Origin: Bacteroidaceae bacterium
GTDB taxonomy: Bacteria > Bacteroidota > Bacteroidia > Bacteroidales > Bacteroidaceae
Direction: 5' to 3'
Length of the DNA stretch: 45,314 bases
Assembly (NCBI GenBank): GCA_017427185.1
Contig: JAFRTJ010000021.1
Span: 1 to 45,314 of the forward strand
The notes beneath the pieces are model-generated. The model was not told the DNA's origin, searched no databases, and saw only the letters and a program-made list of their open reading frames with translations. The position numbers were made by a program, and so were the translations under genes. Numbering within the stretch: position 1 is the stretch's first letter; each line of letters begins with the position of its first letter. Below are positions 27,684-37,068 of the stretch, in pieces.

Positions 27684-29825
27684 TTATTTCAAATAATCCT
27701 CGAAATACTGGGTAATTCGTTCGTGCAGATGTACACTCTTGTGCCCAGACATGTTATGCCCTTCTCCAGGATATACAAAAAAATCTGGCTGAGTACCAGC
27801 CTCAATGCAGGCATTCAGGAATTGTAACGCATGTTGGGGAACTACAGTGGGATCATTCATGCCAATGATAATTTGCAGTTTTCCTCTTAGATTCTTAGCT
27901 TTACTGAGCAAGCTTGTCTCCTCGTAACCTTCAGGATTGTTCTCTGGAGTATCCATATAGCGTTCGCCATACATAATTTCATAGTATTTCCAGTCAATGA
28001 CGGGGCCACCCGCAACACCCACTTTAAAGATGTCGGGGTAATTGGTCATCAGTGAGGTTGTCATGAAACCGCCAAAACTCCAACCATGGATTCCCAATCT
28101 GTCAGCATCTACGTAGGGAAGAGTTTTCAAAAAGTTCACACCACATATTTGGTCTTTCATCTCAGTTTGGCCCAAGTGTCGGAAGGTCGACTGTTCAAAA
28201 TCTCGTCCTCGATCCTCACTTCCACGATTGTCCAGAATGAACAATATGTAACCTTTCTGAGCCATATAGGTTTCCCAAGAGCGAGAGCCCCAATGCCAGG
28301 AAGCCTCCACGTTGTGAGCATGAGGTCCTCCATAGACATAGATTACCGTAGGATATTTTTTGTTGGGATCAAAATCAGAGGGCTTGACCATACGCCAATA
28401 AAGATCGGTCGTTCCATCTGCCGCTTTCACTGTACCATTCTCGAAGATGGGTTGATACCAACCTTCCCATGGATCAGGCGCAGTCTGGAGTAAAACACTT
28501 TTACCTGTCTTTGTATTTGTTACAGCACACTTGCGGGGAATATCAGGTTCTTGCCAAGTGTCTAGTACATAGAGTCCATCTTCGGAAAGACTAGCATGGT
28601 GGACTCCTTTTCCATTATCCAGCAAGGTGCGTTTCAAAGTTTTGATGTTAATGTTGTAGATGTTCTTTTGCAGGTCGCCAGACTCTTTGCTTGTGATGAT
28701 AAGACTTTTTGTAGAGGGACAGAATCCAACCAGTTCTTTCACAACCCACTTCCCTTTCGTCAGTTGTCCCAGTTCCTTGCCATTCACGTCCATCAGGTAG
28801 AGATGAGTGTAGCCATCTTTCCAACTCCAGTATATGAATTTTTCGTTATCCCAAGGGAGGAAAGTGATAGGATGCAAAGGCTCCACATATCTCTGAGAAT
28901 CTTCGGTATAAAGGTTCTTGATTTTTTCACCCGTGTTGGTATCGTATGCATCCAAAGAGCAGTGATTTTGATCGCGATTAAGTTCAAAAAGATAGAGAGT
29001 CTTCCCATCGGGGCCCCATGTTAGATTAGAAAAATAACGGTCTGTCACATCACCCAGATTTAACCATGTGGTATTCCCACTCTGGAGATCAAAGATGCCA
29101 ATGGTGACTTTATGGGAGGTCATGCCAGCCATTGGATACTTGTCAGGTTCCAAGGTAGCTTCGCGACTAAATGTGTTAACCTGAGGATAATCAGCCACCA
29201 TACTCTGATCCATACGGTAGAAAGCCAGTTTTTGACCATCCTCGCTCCAGAATGTTCCTTTGTGGATGCCGAACTCGTCACGGTGAACACTTTGCCCATA
29301 AACGATCTCACGTGAACCATCTTTAGAAAGTTGAACTTCGTGCCCATCAGCATAACGAACCCATAAGTTTTTGTCACGTATGAAAGCATCAGCGCGTGAA
29401 GCCTTATTCCATTCTAAGGAACCTTCGGAACTTTGACTCCAGATGACTTTATTTTCCCTGAAATCTACCAGAGAACGCTTCCCCTTGGTAAAAACAAGTA
29501 TGAAAGATTGGTTACTGTAAGGGAATTCTCCGAAGCGAATATTGTCTTTAGAGGACAAACCATAAGCAGAAAGGATTTGGTCTCGTATGATTCTTGTGTC
29601 TTTGATTGTTTTGCCAGTAGCAGGATTGAGGAATAGATTGTCTTCTAAATTCCCGTCCACGAGTTTGTTTCCCCACCAATAATATTTCCATCGTTGAGGG
29701 ACAAAGTTGTAGGCGTTTTTCCCTCCAAAATTCAGTTCTTCCAGTGTAAATAGTTTCTGAGCTTCACTTCTCAAGTTCATAGCAATCAGGATTATTAGAG
29801 TGAAGCATATACGGTTAATCTTCAT
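27684..29825 (-). CDS. Dipeptidyl peptidase IV (S9B family)
   Basis: 713 residues from the ATG at 29825. The longer open frame (to 30065) lies within the methyltransferase gene and would spoil the signal peptide. Signal MKINRICFTLIILIAMNLRSEA is followed by QKLF. An eight-bladed beta-propeller (DPPIV_N) covers about 100-450, and an alpha/beta-hydrolase domain follows with VYGGPHAH, the nucleophile motif GWSFGGF, GMNDPTV for the acidic residue and GEGHNMSGH for the His. It cleaves X-Pro or X-Ala dipeptides from N-termini; asaccharolytic or proteolytic Bacteroidales such as Porphyromonas use DPP IV in peptide uptake. Periplasmic location is expected. Its start overlaps the methyltransferase stop by 11 bases. 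Confidence 0.93.
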   Translation of the reverse strand: MKINRICFTLIILIAMNLRSEAQKLFTLEELNFGGKNAYNFVPQRWKYYWWGNKLVDGNLEDNLFLNPATGKTIKDTRIIRDQILSAYGLSSKDNIRFGEFPYSNQSFILVFTKGKRSLVDFRENKVIWSQSSEGSLEWNKASRADAFIRDKNLWVRYADGHEVQLSKDGSREIVYGQSVHRDEFGIHKGTFWSEDGQKLAFYRMDQSMVADYPQVNTFSREATLEPDKYPMAGMTSHKVTIGIFDLQSGNTTWLNLGDVTDRYFSNLTWGPDGKTLYLFELNRDQNHCSLDAYDTNTGEKIKNLYTEDSQRYVEPLHPITFLPWDNEKFIYWSWKDGYTHLYLMDVNGKELGQLTKGKWVVKELVGFCPSTKSLIITSKESGDLQKNIYNINIKTLKRTLLDNGKGVHHASLSEDGLYVLDTWQEPDIPRKCAVTNTKTGKSVLLQTAPDPWEGWYQPIFENGTVKAADGTTDLYWRMVKPSDFDPNKKYPTVIYVYGGPHAHNVEASWHWGSRSWETYMAQKGYILFILDNRGSEDRGRDFEQSTFRHLGQTEMKDQICGVNFLKTLPYVDADRLGIHGWSFGGFMTTSLMTNYPDIFKVGVAGGPVIDWKYYEIMYGERYMDTPENNPEGYEETSLLSKAKNLRGKLQIIIGMNDPTVVPQHALQFLNACIEAGTQPDFFVYPGEGHNMSGHKSVHLHERITQYFEDYLK

Positions 29826-31350
29826 CTTGAGAAAAATTTCGATGTCCATATTTGTTGCGGTTGTTGGTGTTATTGCTCCCTCGTACACGGTCTTTTTTCC
29901 CACGGAAACCACTTCTGGAGTCATCATGATCACTATTGCGGAATTTGTTTCTCCGGTCACTCCATTCATTTCCGCGCGAATTAGTATGGCGATCGTTGTG
30001 ATTATCACGATAATTACGGCGATCCTCACGATCCTCGCTGCGGAATTTGTTTTGATAAGTATCACGTCCGGATCCTCTACGTTCTTTGTGATTTTCTCTA
30101 TCTTCGTAATCTTCTTCTAAACGTCTTTTGAATTCACGGTGTTGTTTAAATCTTTTCTTGTCTGCCATTAGGCGGCGTTCTTGAGCCGTTTTAATGTCAC
30201 CACCATAAGCACGCATTTCATCGAATTTTCCTTGGAAAATTTGATACTTGCGTAATTCACATTCCAAAGAACCATTAAAGAGTGGAGTGCGGAGTGAAGG
30301 TTTGAGTCCAATCTGGTCAAAGCATTCTTCTCGATAACTTAACACCCATGCCTCGTTGTTGACGAACTGATGTTTTAATCGCTCACCAATCATTTTATAT
30401 AGTCCTAGCAAATCGGGAGCAGAGATACGTTCTCCATATGGAGGATTGGTGATGATGATGCTTTTTTCTTCGGGCTGGGTAAAGTCTTTGAAGTCTTTTT
30501 GTTCAATGCTGATATCTTTACTTAATCCAGCTGCTTTTACATTCATTTCGGCAATCTTCACAACATTGTGATTGATATCGTAACCATAAATGTGATGATC
30601 GAAGTCTTTCTCTTGGCTGTCATCTTCGTAAATACGTTGGAAAAGTTCTGGGTCAAAATCGGCCCATTTTTCAAAGTTGTATTCCTTTCGGAATATGCCA
30701 GGTGAAATGCCGCGGGCGATCAAGGCTGCTTCAATTGGTATTGTTCCACTTCCACACATAGGGTCTATTAGATCACAATCGCCTTTCCATCCAGTCAACA
30801 TTATGATGCCAGCTGCCAGTACTTCATTCAAAGGAGCCTCTACAGTTTCTTGGCGATATCCCCGTCGGTGCAAGCTTTCGCCACTACTGTCTAAAGATAG
30901 AGTACAGTCATATTCTGCCACATGAATGTTGAGTTGCAGGTCGGGATTGGTGATTCGGATGTTGGGACGTTCTCCTGTTTTCTCGCGGAATTGATCTACA
31001 ATAGCATCTTTCACTTTGTAGGCAACGAATTTACTATGGCGGAACTCGGTGCTGAAAACCACACTGTCAACGGCAAAGGTAGTTTCGTTGGAAAGATATT
31101 CCGTCCAGTCGATTTGTTTTACTGCCTCATAGACTTCGTCCGCAGAAGTTGCTTTAAAATGCTTTATAGGCTTTAGAATACGGATAGCAGTGCGAAGCTG
31201 GAAATTGGCTCGATAAAGCATTTCTTTGTCACCAGTGAAAGACACCATGCGGCGCCCAATTTGAATGTTGTTGGCTCCTAAGTCAATCAATTCTGTTGCC
31301 AATACGGTTTCCAGACCTTGAAAGGTCTTGGCGATCATCTCAAATTCCAT
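29815..31350 (-). CDS. RlmL-like 23S rRNA (guanine-N2) methyltransferase with long basic-acidic tail
   Basis: 511 residues from the ATG at 31350. An ATG at 31368 is in frame but overlaps cysE, and GGAGGATTG ahead of 31350 is a good ribosome-binding site. N-terminal THUMP domain about 45-155; methyltransferase domain about 160-380 with DPMCGSGTIPIEAAL (SAM binding) and the catalytic NPPYGER. It fits the N-terminal half of E. coli RlmL, which modifies G2445. From about residue 395 on there is a low-complexity tail rich in Arg, Asp, Asn, Glu and Gly (RRNYRDNHNDRHTNSRG), likely disordered and perhaps RNA-binding. The gene lies 4 bases after cysE. Confidence 0.88.
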   Translation of the reverse strand: MEFEMIAKTFQGLETVLATELIDLGANNIQIGRRMVSFTGDKEMLYRANFQLRTAIRILKPIKHFKATSADEVYEAVKQIDWTEYLSNETTFAVDSVVFSTEFRHSKFVAYKVKDAIVDQFREKTGERPNIRITNPDLQLNIHVAEYDCTLSLDSSGESLHRRGYRQETVEAPLNEVLAAGIIMLTGWKGDCDLIDPMCGSGTIPIEAALIARGISPGIFRKEYNFEKWADFDPELFQRIYEDDSQEKDFDHHIYGYDINHNVVKIAEMNVKAAGLSKDISIEQKDFKDFTQPEEKSIIITNPPYGERISAPDLLGLYKMIGERLKHQFVNNEAWVLSYREECFDQIGLKPSLRTPLFNGSLECELRKYQIFQGKFDEMRAYGGDIKTAQERRLMADKKRFKQHREFKRRLEEDYEDRENHKERRGSGRDTYQNKFRSEDREDRRNYRDNHNDRHTNSRGNEWSDRRNKFRNSDHDDSRSGFRGKKDRVRGSNNTNNRNKYGHRNFSQDED

Positions 31351-31354
31351 GTTT

Positions 31355-32296
31355 TTACAATCCTCCAAAATCTTCGGGACGAATAATTGTGTTTTTTATA
31401 TTACCTTTTCTTGTTTTGCTTTGTATGAGTTGCTCACCAGGCTTGGTTCCCTGAGTAACCCATATGTTTCCACCGATGACAGTTCCCTTCGATATTGTAA
31501 TGCGACCCAAAATGGTTGCATTGCTGTATACGATGACGTTATCTTCCAAAATAGGATGTCGAGGGATACCTTTGATAGGATGTCCATTTTCATCGAGAGG
31601 GAAACTTTTGGCACCAAGGGTAACACCCTGATAGAGTTTTACATTATTGCCAATGATGCAGGTGGCACCGATTACGACACCTGTTCCATGATCAATGGTG
31701 AAGTGATGTCCAATTGAAGCTGCAGGATGAATGTCGATTCCAGTCTCGCTGTGAGCCTTTTCAGTGATTATACGAGGGATGAGGGGGACGCCTAAAAGGA
31801 GCAGTTCATGGGCGATTCGGTAGTTGCTGATGGCTTTGATGACGGGGTAGCAGCTAATGATTTCTCCATAAGACTCTGCTGCAGGGTCACCAGTGAAGGT
31901 GGCTTCTACATCAGTTGCTAAAATTTTTCTTAACTCGGGAAGTCTTTCCACAAAGGCGGCAGCAAGTGTTTGGGCACGTTGAACTGTATTTTCTTGATTT
32001 GCCGTTTCTTTCCTGCTGAAACAAAGTCCTGCCCAAATCTGTTCGCTTAGCAGATTGTATAGGCGATCGATGTTCACTCCTATGTAATAAGGGAGTGTTT
32101 GGCTACTTACTGTGGATTGGCCATAAAAACCAGGAAAAATTATGGCGCGGCATAAATCCACGATTTCGGATAAAATAGGACCTGATGGCAGAGGATCACC
32201 ATCGTGGTGCTCATGAAAAAGACCATGCAAAGAGCAACTTTCTGATAACTCGGAGATGGTATGCTTGAGCAAATGGTTCAGCTTTGTTGGGCTCAT
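31355..32296 (-). CDS. cysE: Serine O-acetyltransferase
   Basis: 313 residues. It transfers acetyl from acetyl-CoA to L-serine for cysteine synthesis. N-terminal helical part 1-185, then a left-handed beta-helix with hexapeptide repeats (ASIGHHFTIDHGTGVVIG, IIGNNVKLYQGVTLGAKS, ILGRITISKGTVIGGN). The catalytic Asp-His region (GIDIHPAA, HHFTIDHGTG) is present. It is longer than E. coli CysE (273) at both the N-terminus and the tail, as in other Bacteroidales forms. First gene of the unit with the RlmL-like methyltransferase, DPP IV and purD; the promoter is at 32326-32357. Confidence 0.92.
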   Translation of the reverse strand: MSPTKLNHLLKHTISELSESCSLHGLFHEHHDGDPLPSGPILSEIVDLCRAIIFPGFYGQSTVSSQTLPYYIGVNIDRLYNLLSEQIWAGLCFSRKETANQENTVQRAQTLAAAFVERLPELRKILATDVEATFTGDPAAESYGEIISCYPVIKAISNYRIAHELLLLGVPLIPRIITEKAHSETGIDIHPAASIGHHFTIDHGTGVVIGATCIIGNNVKLYQGVTLGAKSFPLDENGHPIKGIPRHPILEDNVIVYSNATILGRITISKGTVIGGNIWVTQGTKPGEQLIQSKTRKGNIKNTIIRPEDFGGL

Positions 32297-32325
32297 TCGC
32301 TATATAGAATGTCAAAATAATAGGA

Positions 32326-32357
32326 CAAAAGTAGCAAATCATTTGCGCCTGTGCAAG
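32326..32357 (-). promoter_or_regulatory. Promoter of the cysE unit
   Basis: Minus strand CTTG (32354-32357), 20 bp, TACTTTTG (32326-32333). The -7 box is a full match and the -33 box differs by one base. The ATG is 30 bases after the -7 box. Confidence 0.55.
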
Positions 32358-32375
32358 TGAATCCGAAGAAATTTT

Positions 32376-33335
32376 TCAAAAATTCAGTATAATTATCTTC
32401 AGCCAGTCCTTTAAATGCCATGGCCCACGACCATACCCTGCCTGAGAATCACTTACCAGTACTATAGTTTGTCGTCCGTCTGTGAGAGTTGGACCGAGAC
32501 ACATTCCTTCGTAGTTGGCAAATCGCGTGTTGGTAGCGGTAAATCGTGTTTTCCATTCGTTGAGTAATATTTTCTCGCGTGTCATCGTGTTGAACCGAAA
32601 CAGGCTGCACCAGCAACGGCTTCCGTTGTATTTCTTCGCAATATATGCCTCGCGCTCTAAAATTAATAGTGTGCTATCTTGCAGAGGTGTAACGGCTACC
32701 ACGCCGTGATAGTGGTCTCGCCCTTTTCTTTTAGATTGTGCAGGATTCAGTTTGTACGGAATTTCTTGCCTGGGCTGCAGGTCAAGCCCGATGCTTTGGA
32801 GACGGAGTTGGAGAGTGGAATCTTTTCGAAGGTTGCTCTCTGTAGTTGTCCAAAAGAGTTGACGCTTTTCATCGTATCCCAAAGCCTCGAATCCACGATT
32901 GCTCATAATGTTATTCTTCGTCATGCTATCAGGTATGCGAAGCTCGTTGCCTGTAAGATTTCCGTCCAACCGATGTTCTAGAATCTGCTGATCGGCCTCT
33001 CCGCTGATGAATACACTCTGGCGTGGTGGGCAAAAGGCAATTCCTTCAGCATCGCGATCGATGGGATAACCTGTACCTCTCCATCCTTGCTGCTGTACGG
33101 AGATGAGTTTGCCAGTAGTGGAATCAATCTGAATCTCCCACACATAAAATCCGGCTTCATCTTCTTCGTCAGAGACCACAGCGTAAAGTCCTTCCCCAAT
33201 AGGGGTTATTCCACTATAGTTGGCAGGTGTTATTCCCCATTTTTTCAACTTGTAAGGGTGGAAATATAGATGAACTTTTGCCACGGCATTGAGAAATACA
33301 ATACAGAGCGAGAAAAAGAGGATTAGACGTTTCAT
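32376..33335 (-). CDS. Secreted esterase-like-phytase family protein
   Basis: 319 residues. Signal peptide MKRLILFFSLCIVFLNAVA. The rest reads as a beta-propeller of the esterase-like activity of phytase type (PF13449): YSGITPIGEGLYAVVSDE, RDAEGIAFCPPRQSVFISGE, 'SNRGFEALGYDE', ILEREAYIAKKYNG, and ANYEGMCLGPTLTDGRQT with LVSDSQ. The family has been linked to phytate or phosphoester hydrolysis, but most members are uncharacterised. The start overlaps the U32 gene stop by four bases (ATGA). Confidence 0.8.
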   Translation of the reverse strand: MKRLILFFSLCIVFLNAVAKVHLYFHPYKLKKWGITPANYSGITPIGEGLYAVVSDEEDEAGFYVWEIQIDSTTGKLISVQQQGWRGTGYPIDRDAEGIAFCPPRQSVFISGEADQQILEHRLDGNLTGNELRIPDSMTKNNIMSNRGFEALGYDEKRQLFWTTTESNLRKDSTLQLRLQSIGLDLQPRQEIPYKLNPAQSKRKGRDHYHGVVAVTPLQDSTLLILEREAYIAKKYNGSRCWCSLFRFNTMTREKILLNEWKTRFTATNTRFANYEGMCLGPTLTDGRQTIVLVSDSQAGYGRGPWHLKDWLKIIILNF

Positions 33336-34579
33336 TCCAGCGTGTTGTTTACCATTTTGTAGAGTTTGTCGCTATTGCGAATCTTGATTTCCAATGGGAT
33401 GCTGACATGCTGGCCTTGTATGGCAGTCTTCACGGGTTTCAAATCAAAACGTATTTCTTTCACTTCTGCTTCTACGGCTCCCGTTGTAGGACCGGTAATA
33501 AGAATCTTATCACCCACGCTTAAAGTTGCTGCTTCTATTTTGAATTCTGCAACATGTAACTTGTTGAAATATTTAACTCCACGACCTACATATACTTTTT
33601 TTTGTGTAGCAAGCGAGCCTGGTTGATTATTCCATTCTCCCAGCATTTGTCCTTGATAGTACCCATCCCAAAATCCACGGTTAAAAACATGACTTAACCG
33701 CTCGTCCCAGTGGTCCTTCTTTTCATCTGTGAAGGTGCCGTCAATCACACTTTGGATGGCTTCTCGATAGCATTGCACCACAGTGTCGACATATTCTGCT
33801 CCACGGGCTCGCCCCTCAATCTTGAAAACACGTACACCCGATGTCATCATTTGGTCAATGAAACGAATGGTCTTCAAATCCTTGGGACTCATGATGTATT
33901 TGTTATCGATGTCAAGTTCGGTACCTGTCTCACGGTCGCGTACTGTGTAACTTCGTCGACATAATTGCATGCATTCACCTCGGTTGGCGCTTCGTCCTAA
34001 ATTGTTGAGGCTTAAGTAACATTTTCCACTCACGGCCATACAGAGGGCTCCATGACAGAACATTTCAATACGTATCAGATCACCGTTAGGACCGCAGATA
34101 TCTTGTTCTTGTATTTGATGATATATCTCAGCCACTTGTTGTAAGTTGAGTTCACGGGCAAGTACTACTACATCAGCAAACTGAGCGTAGAAACGTAGAG
34201 CTTCGATGTTGGAAATGTTGAGTTGAGTGCTCAGGTGTACCTCTTGTCCAATGTGGTTGCAGTAGCTCATAACTGCGATGTCGCTGGCAATGACAGCACT
34301 GATTTGTGCCTGCTTGGCAGCATCCAGGATTTGGCGCATCAAAGGCAAGTCCTCACCATAGATGATAGTGTTGACTGTTAGATAGCTTTTCACTCCACAC
34401 CGTCGGCACTCTTCAGCAATCCTTTTTAGGTCATCAATAGTGAATGTGCTGGCCGAGTGGGCTCGCATGTTCAGGTTTTCGATGCCGAAGTAGATGCTGT
34501 CGGCTCTTGCGCGCAGGGCAGCTGCCAGAGATTCGGGTGAACCCACAGGGGCCATGATTTCAAAGTCTTTTCTTTCCAT
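33332..34579 (-). CDS. U32-family peptidase-like protein (TrhP/YegQ type)
   Basis: 415 residues. Family hallmarks: EIMAPVGSPESLAAALRA, DSIYFGIENLNMRA, the Cys cluster region MFCHGALCMAVSGKCYLS and ANRGECMQLCRR, and FKIEGRARGAEYV. Despite the peptidase name, E. coli relatives TrhP and RlhA take part in prephenate-dependent hydroxylation of tRNA U34 and 23S rRNA C2501. The length and the single U32 domain plus C-terminal beta-barrel fit TrhP better than RlhA. The four Cys would bind an iron-sulfur cluster. It lies next to a tRNA dihydrouridine synthase gene, which fits RNA modification. Confidence 0.88.
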   Translation of the reverse strand: MERKDFEIMAPVGSPESLAAALRARADSIYFGIENLNMRAHSASTFTIDDLKRIAEECRRCGVKSYLTVNTIIYGEDLPLMRQILDAAKQAQISAVIASDIAVMSYCNHIGQEVHLSTQLNISNIEALRFYAQFADVVVLARELNLQQVAEIYHQIQEQDICGPNGDLIRIEMFCHGALCMAVSGKCYLSLNNLGRSANRGECMQLCRRSYTVRDRETGTELDIDNKYIMSPKDLKTIRFIDQMMTSGVRVFKIEGRARGAEYVDTVVQCYREAIQSVIDGTFTDEKKDHWDERLSHVFNRGFWDGYYQGQMLGEWNNQPGSLATQKKVYVGRGVKYFNKLHVAEFKIEAATLSVGDKILITGPTTGAVEAEVKEIRFDLKPVKTAIQGQHVSIPLEIKIRNSDKLYKMVNNTLE

Positions 34580-34588
34580 CGGCGTGTG

Positions 34589-35608
34589 TCATATGAGTTT
34601 GCGTATCTCATTCAGGATTTGGAAGAGTTCCTTGGAAGTTTCGGCTCGAAGCATGCGTATGCGTGTCTCTCGAAAATTTGGGATTCCTTTGAATATTGGA
34701 GAAGCTGCTAGATGTCTCCGTACGTGCAGAATACCTCTATATTCGGGGCTTCTTCCTTTGTCTTTGCCTGTTTGTAAGTCTTGGGCATGTTTTATTGAAG
34801 CTATGATTTGTTGCTTCAGAATGTCCAGTTTCCAGTCAATGCTGTATTCCTCTGTCAGTTTCCCGTAATCCAGATAGTCTCGAATTTCTCGGAAGATCCA
34901 TGGCCGTCCGAATGTGGCTCTTCCAACCATAATTCCGTCTACTCCATAGCGATCAAAGCATTCCTTGGCACGTTCTGGTGTGGTTATGTCTCCATTCCCA
35001 ATGATAGGTATGTGCATACGAGGATTCCTCTTTACTTCACCAATGAGAGTCCAGTCTGCTTCGCCTGTGTACATTTGTGCACGTGTGCGTCCATGTATGG
35101 TTAGGGCTTTGATGCCACAATCCTGCAATTGTTCCGCCAATTCCACGATAACCTTTTGTTCCTCGTTCCATCCCAATCGGGTCTTGACGGTCACAGGCGT
35201 GTTAGGTATAGCACCCACTACCGCCCTAGTGATATCAAGCATTTGAGGAATGTTTTGTAAAAGACCGGCTCCGGCTCCTTTTCCTGCCACTTTCTTGACG
35301 GGACAACCGAAATTGATGTCGAGTACATCTGGATGGGCGTGTTCTATTACAATCTGAGCTGCTTCCCGCATGGCTCCCGTGTCCTTGCCATAAATTTGGA
35401 TTGCCACGGGACGTTCTTGAGGGCAGATGCGTAGTTTGTCAAGACTCTTGTTAACCAATCTTATCAAGGCATCGCTAGAAACGAATTCAGAATATACCAT
35501 AGCAGCCCCCATCTGTCGACAAAGCAAGCGGAAACCAATGTCTGTCACGTCCTCCATCGGAGCGAGCATGACAGGTTTTTCGCCAAGGTCTATGGAGCCT
35601 ATTCTCAT
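34589..35608 (-). CDS. tRNA-dihydrouridine synthase (DusB-type)
   Basis: 339 residues. It is an FMN-dependent enzyme reducing uridine to dihydrouridine in tRNA. TIM-barrel motifs: MLAPMEDVTDIGFRLL, IQIYGKD, DINFGCPVKKVAGKGAGAGL with the catalytic Cys, TVKTRLGW, LTIHGRTRAQMYTGEADW, IIGNGDI and GVDGIMVGRATFGRPW. The C-terminal helical RNA-binding domain is present. It lies 9 bases ahead of the U32 gene and 3 bases after sufE. Confidence 0.94.
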   Translation of the reverse strand: MRIGSIDLGEKPVMLAPMEDVTDIGFRLLCRQMGAAMVYSEFVSSDALIRLVNKSLDKLRICPQERPVAIQIYGKDTGAMREAAQIVIEHAHPDVLDINFGCPVKKVAGKGAGAGLLQNIPQMLDITRAVVGAIPNTPVTVKTRLGWNEEQKVIVELAEQLQDCGIKALTIHGRTRAQMYTGEADWTLIGEVKRNPRMHIPIIGNGDITTPERAKECFDRYGVDGIMVGRATFGRPWIFREIRDYLDYGKLTEEYSIDWKLDILKQQIIASIKHAQDLQTGKDKGRSPEYRGILHVRRHLAASPIFKGIPNFRETRIRMLRAETSKELFQILNEIRKLI

Positions 35609-35611
35609 AAT

Positions 35612-36037
35612 TCAATAGCCCTTCGCCTTGAATGCCAAAGCGTACATCTTCATTTGCTTCAACATCGCGAGCAATCCGTTGCTTCGAGTGGGTGAGAGGT
35701 GCTCACGCAATCCTATTCTTTCGATGAAATAAAGGTCGGCATCCAAAATTTCTTGGGGAGTATGATCGCTCAACACGCGTACCAACAAGGCTATAATGCC
35801 TTTCACAATGAGCGCGTCACTTTCGGCTTGGAAGTGAAGCAACCCTTCCTCTGTCATGTCTGCTTGAAGCCATACACGACTTTGGCAGCCATCAATCAGA
35901 TTCTGCTCAGTTTTGTATTTTTCTGGAAGAGGTTCCTGGTCACTACCTGTATCAATGAGCAGTTGGTACTTATCCATCCAATCATCAAAGGTGGAGAATT
36001 CCTCGATGATTTCATCTTGTATCTCGTTGATTCTCAT
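35612..36037 (-). CDS. sufE: SufE-like cysteine desulfurase acceptor
   Basis: 141 residues, the standard size. SufE accepts persulfide sulfur from SufS and passes it to the Fe-S scaffold. The active-site Cys lies in LIDGCQSRVWL, and SPTRSNGLLAMLKQMK is the usual C-terminal helix. It stands apart from a suf cluster, as is common in Bacteroidales. Its unit includes enzymes needing Fe-S clusters (the U32 protein). Confidence 0.93.
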   Translation of the reverse strand: MRINEIQDEIIEEFSTFDDWMDKYQLLIDTGSDQEPLPEKYKTEQNLIDGCQSRVWLQADMTEEGLLHFQAESDALIVKGIIALLVRVLSDHTPQEILDADLYFIERIGLREHLSPTRSNGLLAMLKQMKMYALAFKAKGY

Positions 36038-36060
36038 TTCTTTCTTTTTACTTTGTTCCG

Positions 36061-37068
36061 CTATTCGGCGTCATCGTTGTACAGCAGTTGTGCGACGCTT
36101 TGCCCCACGGCTTCCAACACGTTGGGATCGATGTTTTCAAGTGTGTCGTCGACAGTGTGCCATGTCGGGCCGAAACTGCTTGGGCCATCTTCATAGTATG
36201 GAACAATGTCCAAACTAGGGATACGGCAAATTTTGTTAACGTTCACATGGTCATCAATCAGAAAACCTCCATCTTTCATTGGGAAATAGTGCCCATATCC
36301 AATCTGATGTGCCAAATGCCAGAGCAAATCTACGACAGGGGCAGCATATTGCATGGAAATCATCTCACGGGCAAACGTATTGCCTCGTCCGCCAACCATA
36401 TCAAACAAGATGCCAAAACGCGCTGTGTAGTTCTTCTCGTTGGCAGCCCATTGGGCCCAGTTGCGCGACCCAAGGCACCAAGTGTCCTCATGGTTTATGT
36501 CGTCCTCGGCCCAGCGAGGTGTACCCATGTCCTCAGCATCAAAACATACAAAGTCAATTCCTGTGTGGATAGGATGCTGCTGCATAATGCGGCAAAGCTC
36601 CAGCATGACAGCTACTCCGCTGGCACCATCGTTGGCTGCCAGTACTGGTTTCTTGTGATTTTTGGGATTAGGGTCATTGTCGGCCCAAGGTCGACTGTCC
36701 CAGTGTGCGCAAAGAAGAATACGGTTGGGGTTGTCTGGATTCAAGCTGGCTATAATGTTTCGACAAGGAAGACGAGTGCCGTCGTAAATGACAACATAGG
36801 ATTCGTGGGTGGAAACCTTAGCTCCAAACTGTTGGAATTTCTCTTCGATGTACTGAGCGCACTTCAAAGATTCTTTGCTTCCCGTTATTCGAGGGCCGAA
36901 AGCACATTGATCTTTAATGTACTGGAATGCACTGTCTGCCACAAACGTGGGACACGGAGCTAGGGCGATGGTGTCCACTTTGTTGTAGCTGGTTGCTGTA
37001 TGGCCACCGCACGATGGGAATAAAAGACTGGCTAGTGCCACTAAAAGAGTCAATTTAATTGCTTTCAT
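36061..37068 (-). CDS. Glutaminyl-peptide cyclotransferase (M28 fold lipoprotein)
   Basis: 335 residues. Lipoprotein signal ending in LLFPSC (Cys20). The M28-like zinc site is complete: CAHWDSRPWADND, 'LAANDGASGVAVMLEL', DAEDMG and SSFGPTWHTVDD. The DSRPWAD form and GSRNWA are typical of glutaminyl cyclases rather than aminopeptidases. The enzyme turns N-terminal Gln into pyroglutamate on exported proteins; the Porphyromonas gingivalis and Prevotella intermedia homologues are known. Several secreted proteins in this window have Gln after the signal cut. It overlaps the C26-M19 gene by 14 bases. Confidence 0.87.
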   Translation of the reverse strand: MKAIKLTLLVALASLLFPSCGGHTATSYNKVDTIALAPCPTFVADSAFQYIKDQCAFGPRITGSKESLKCAQYIEEKFQQFGAKVSTHESYVVIYDGTRLPCRNIIASLNPDNPNRILLCAHWDSRPWADNDPNPKNHKKPVLAANDGASGVAVMLELCRIMQQHPIHTGIDFVCFDAEDMGTPRWAEDDINHEDTWCLGSRNWAQWAANEKNYTARFGILFDMVGGRGNTFAREMISMQYAAPVVDLLWHLAHQIGYGHYFPMKDGGFLIDDHVNVNKICRIPSLDIVPYYEDGPSSFGPTWHTVDDTLENIDPNVLEAVGQSVAQLLYNDDAE

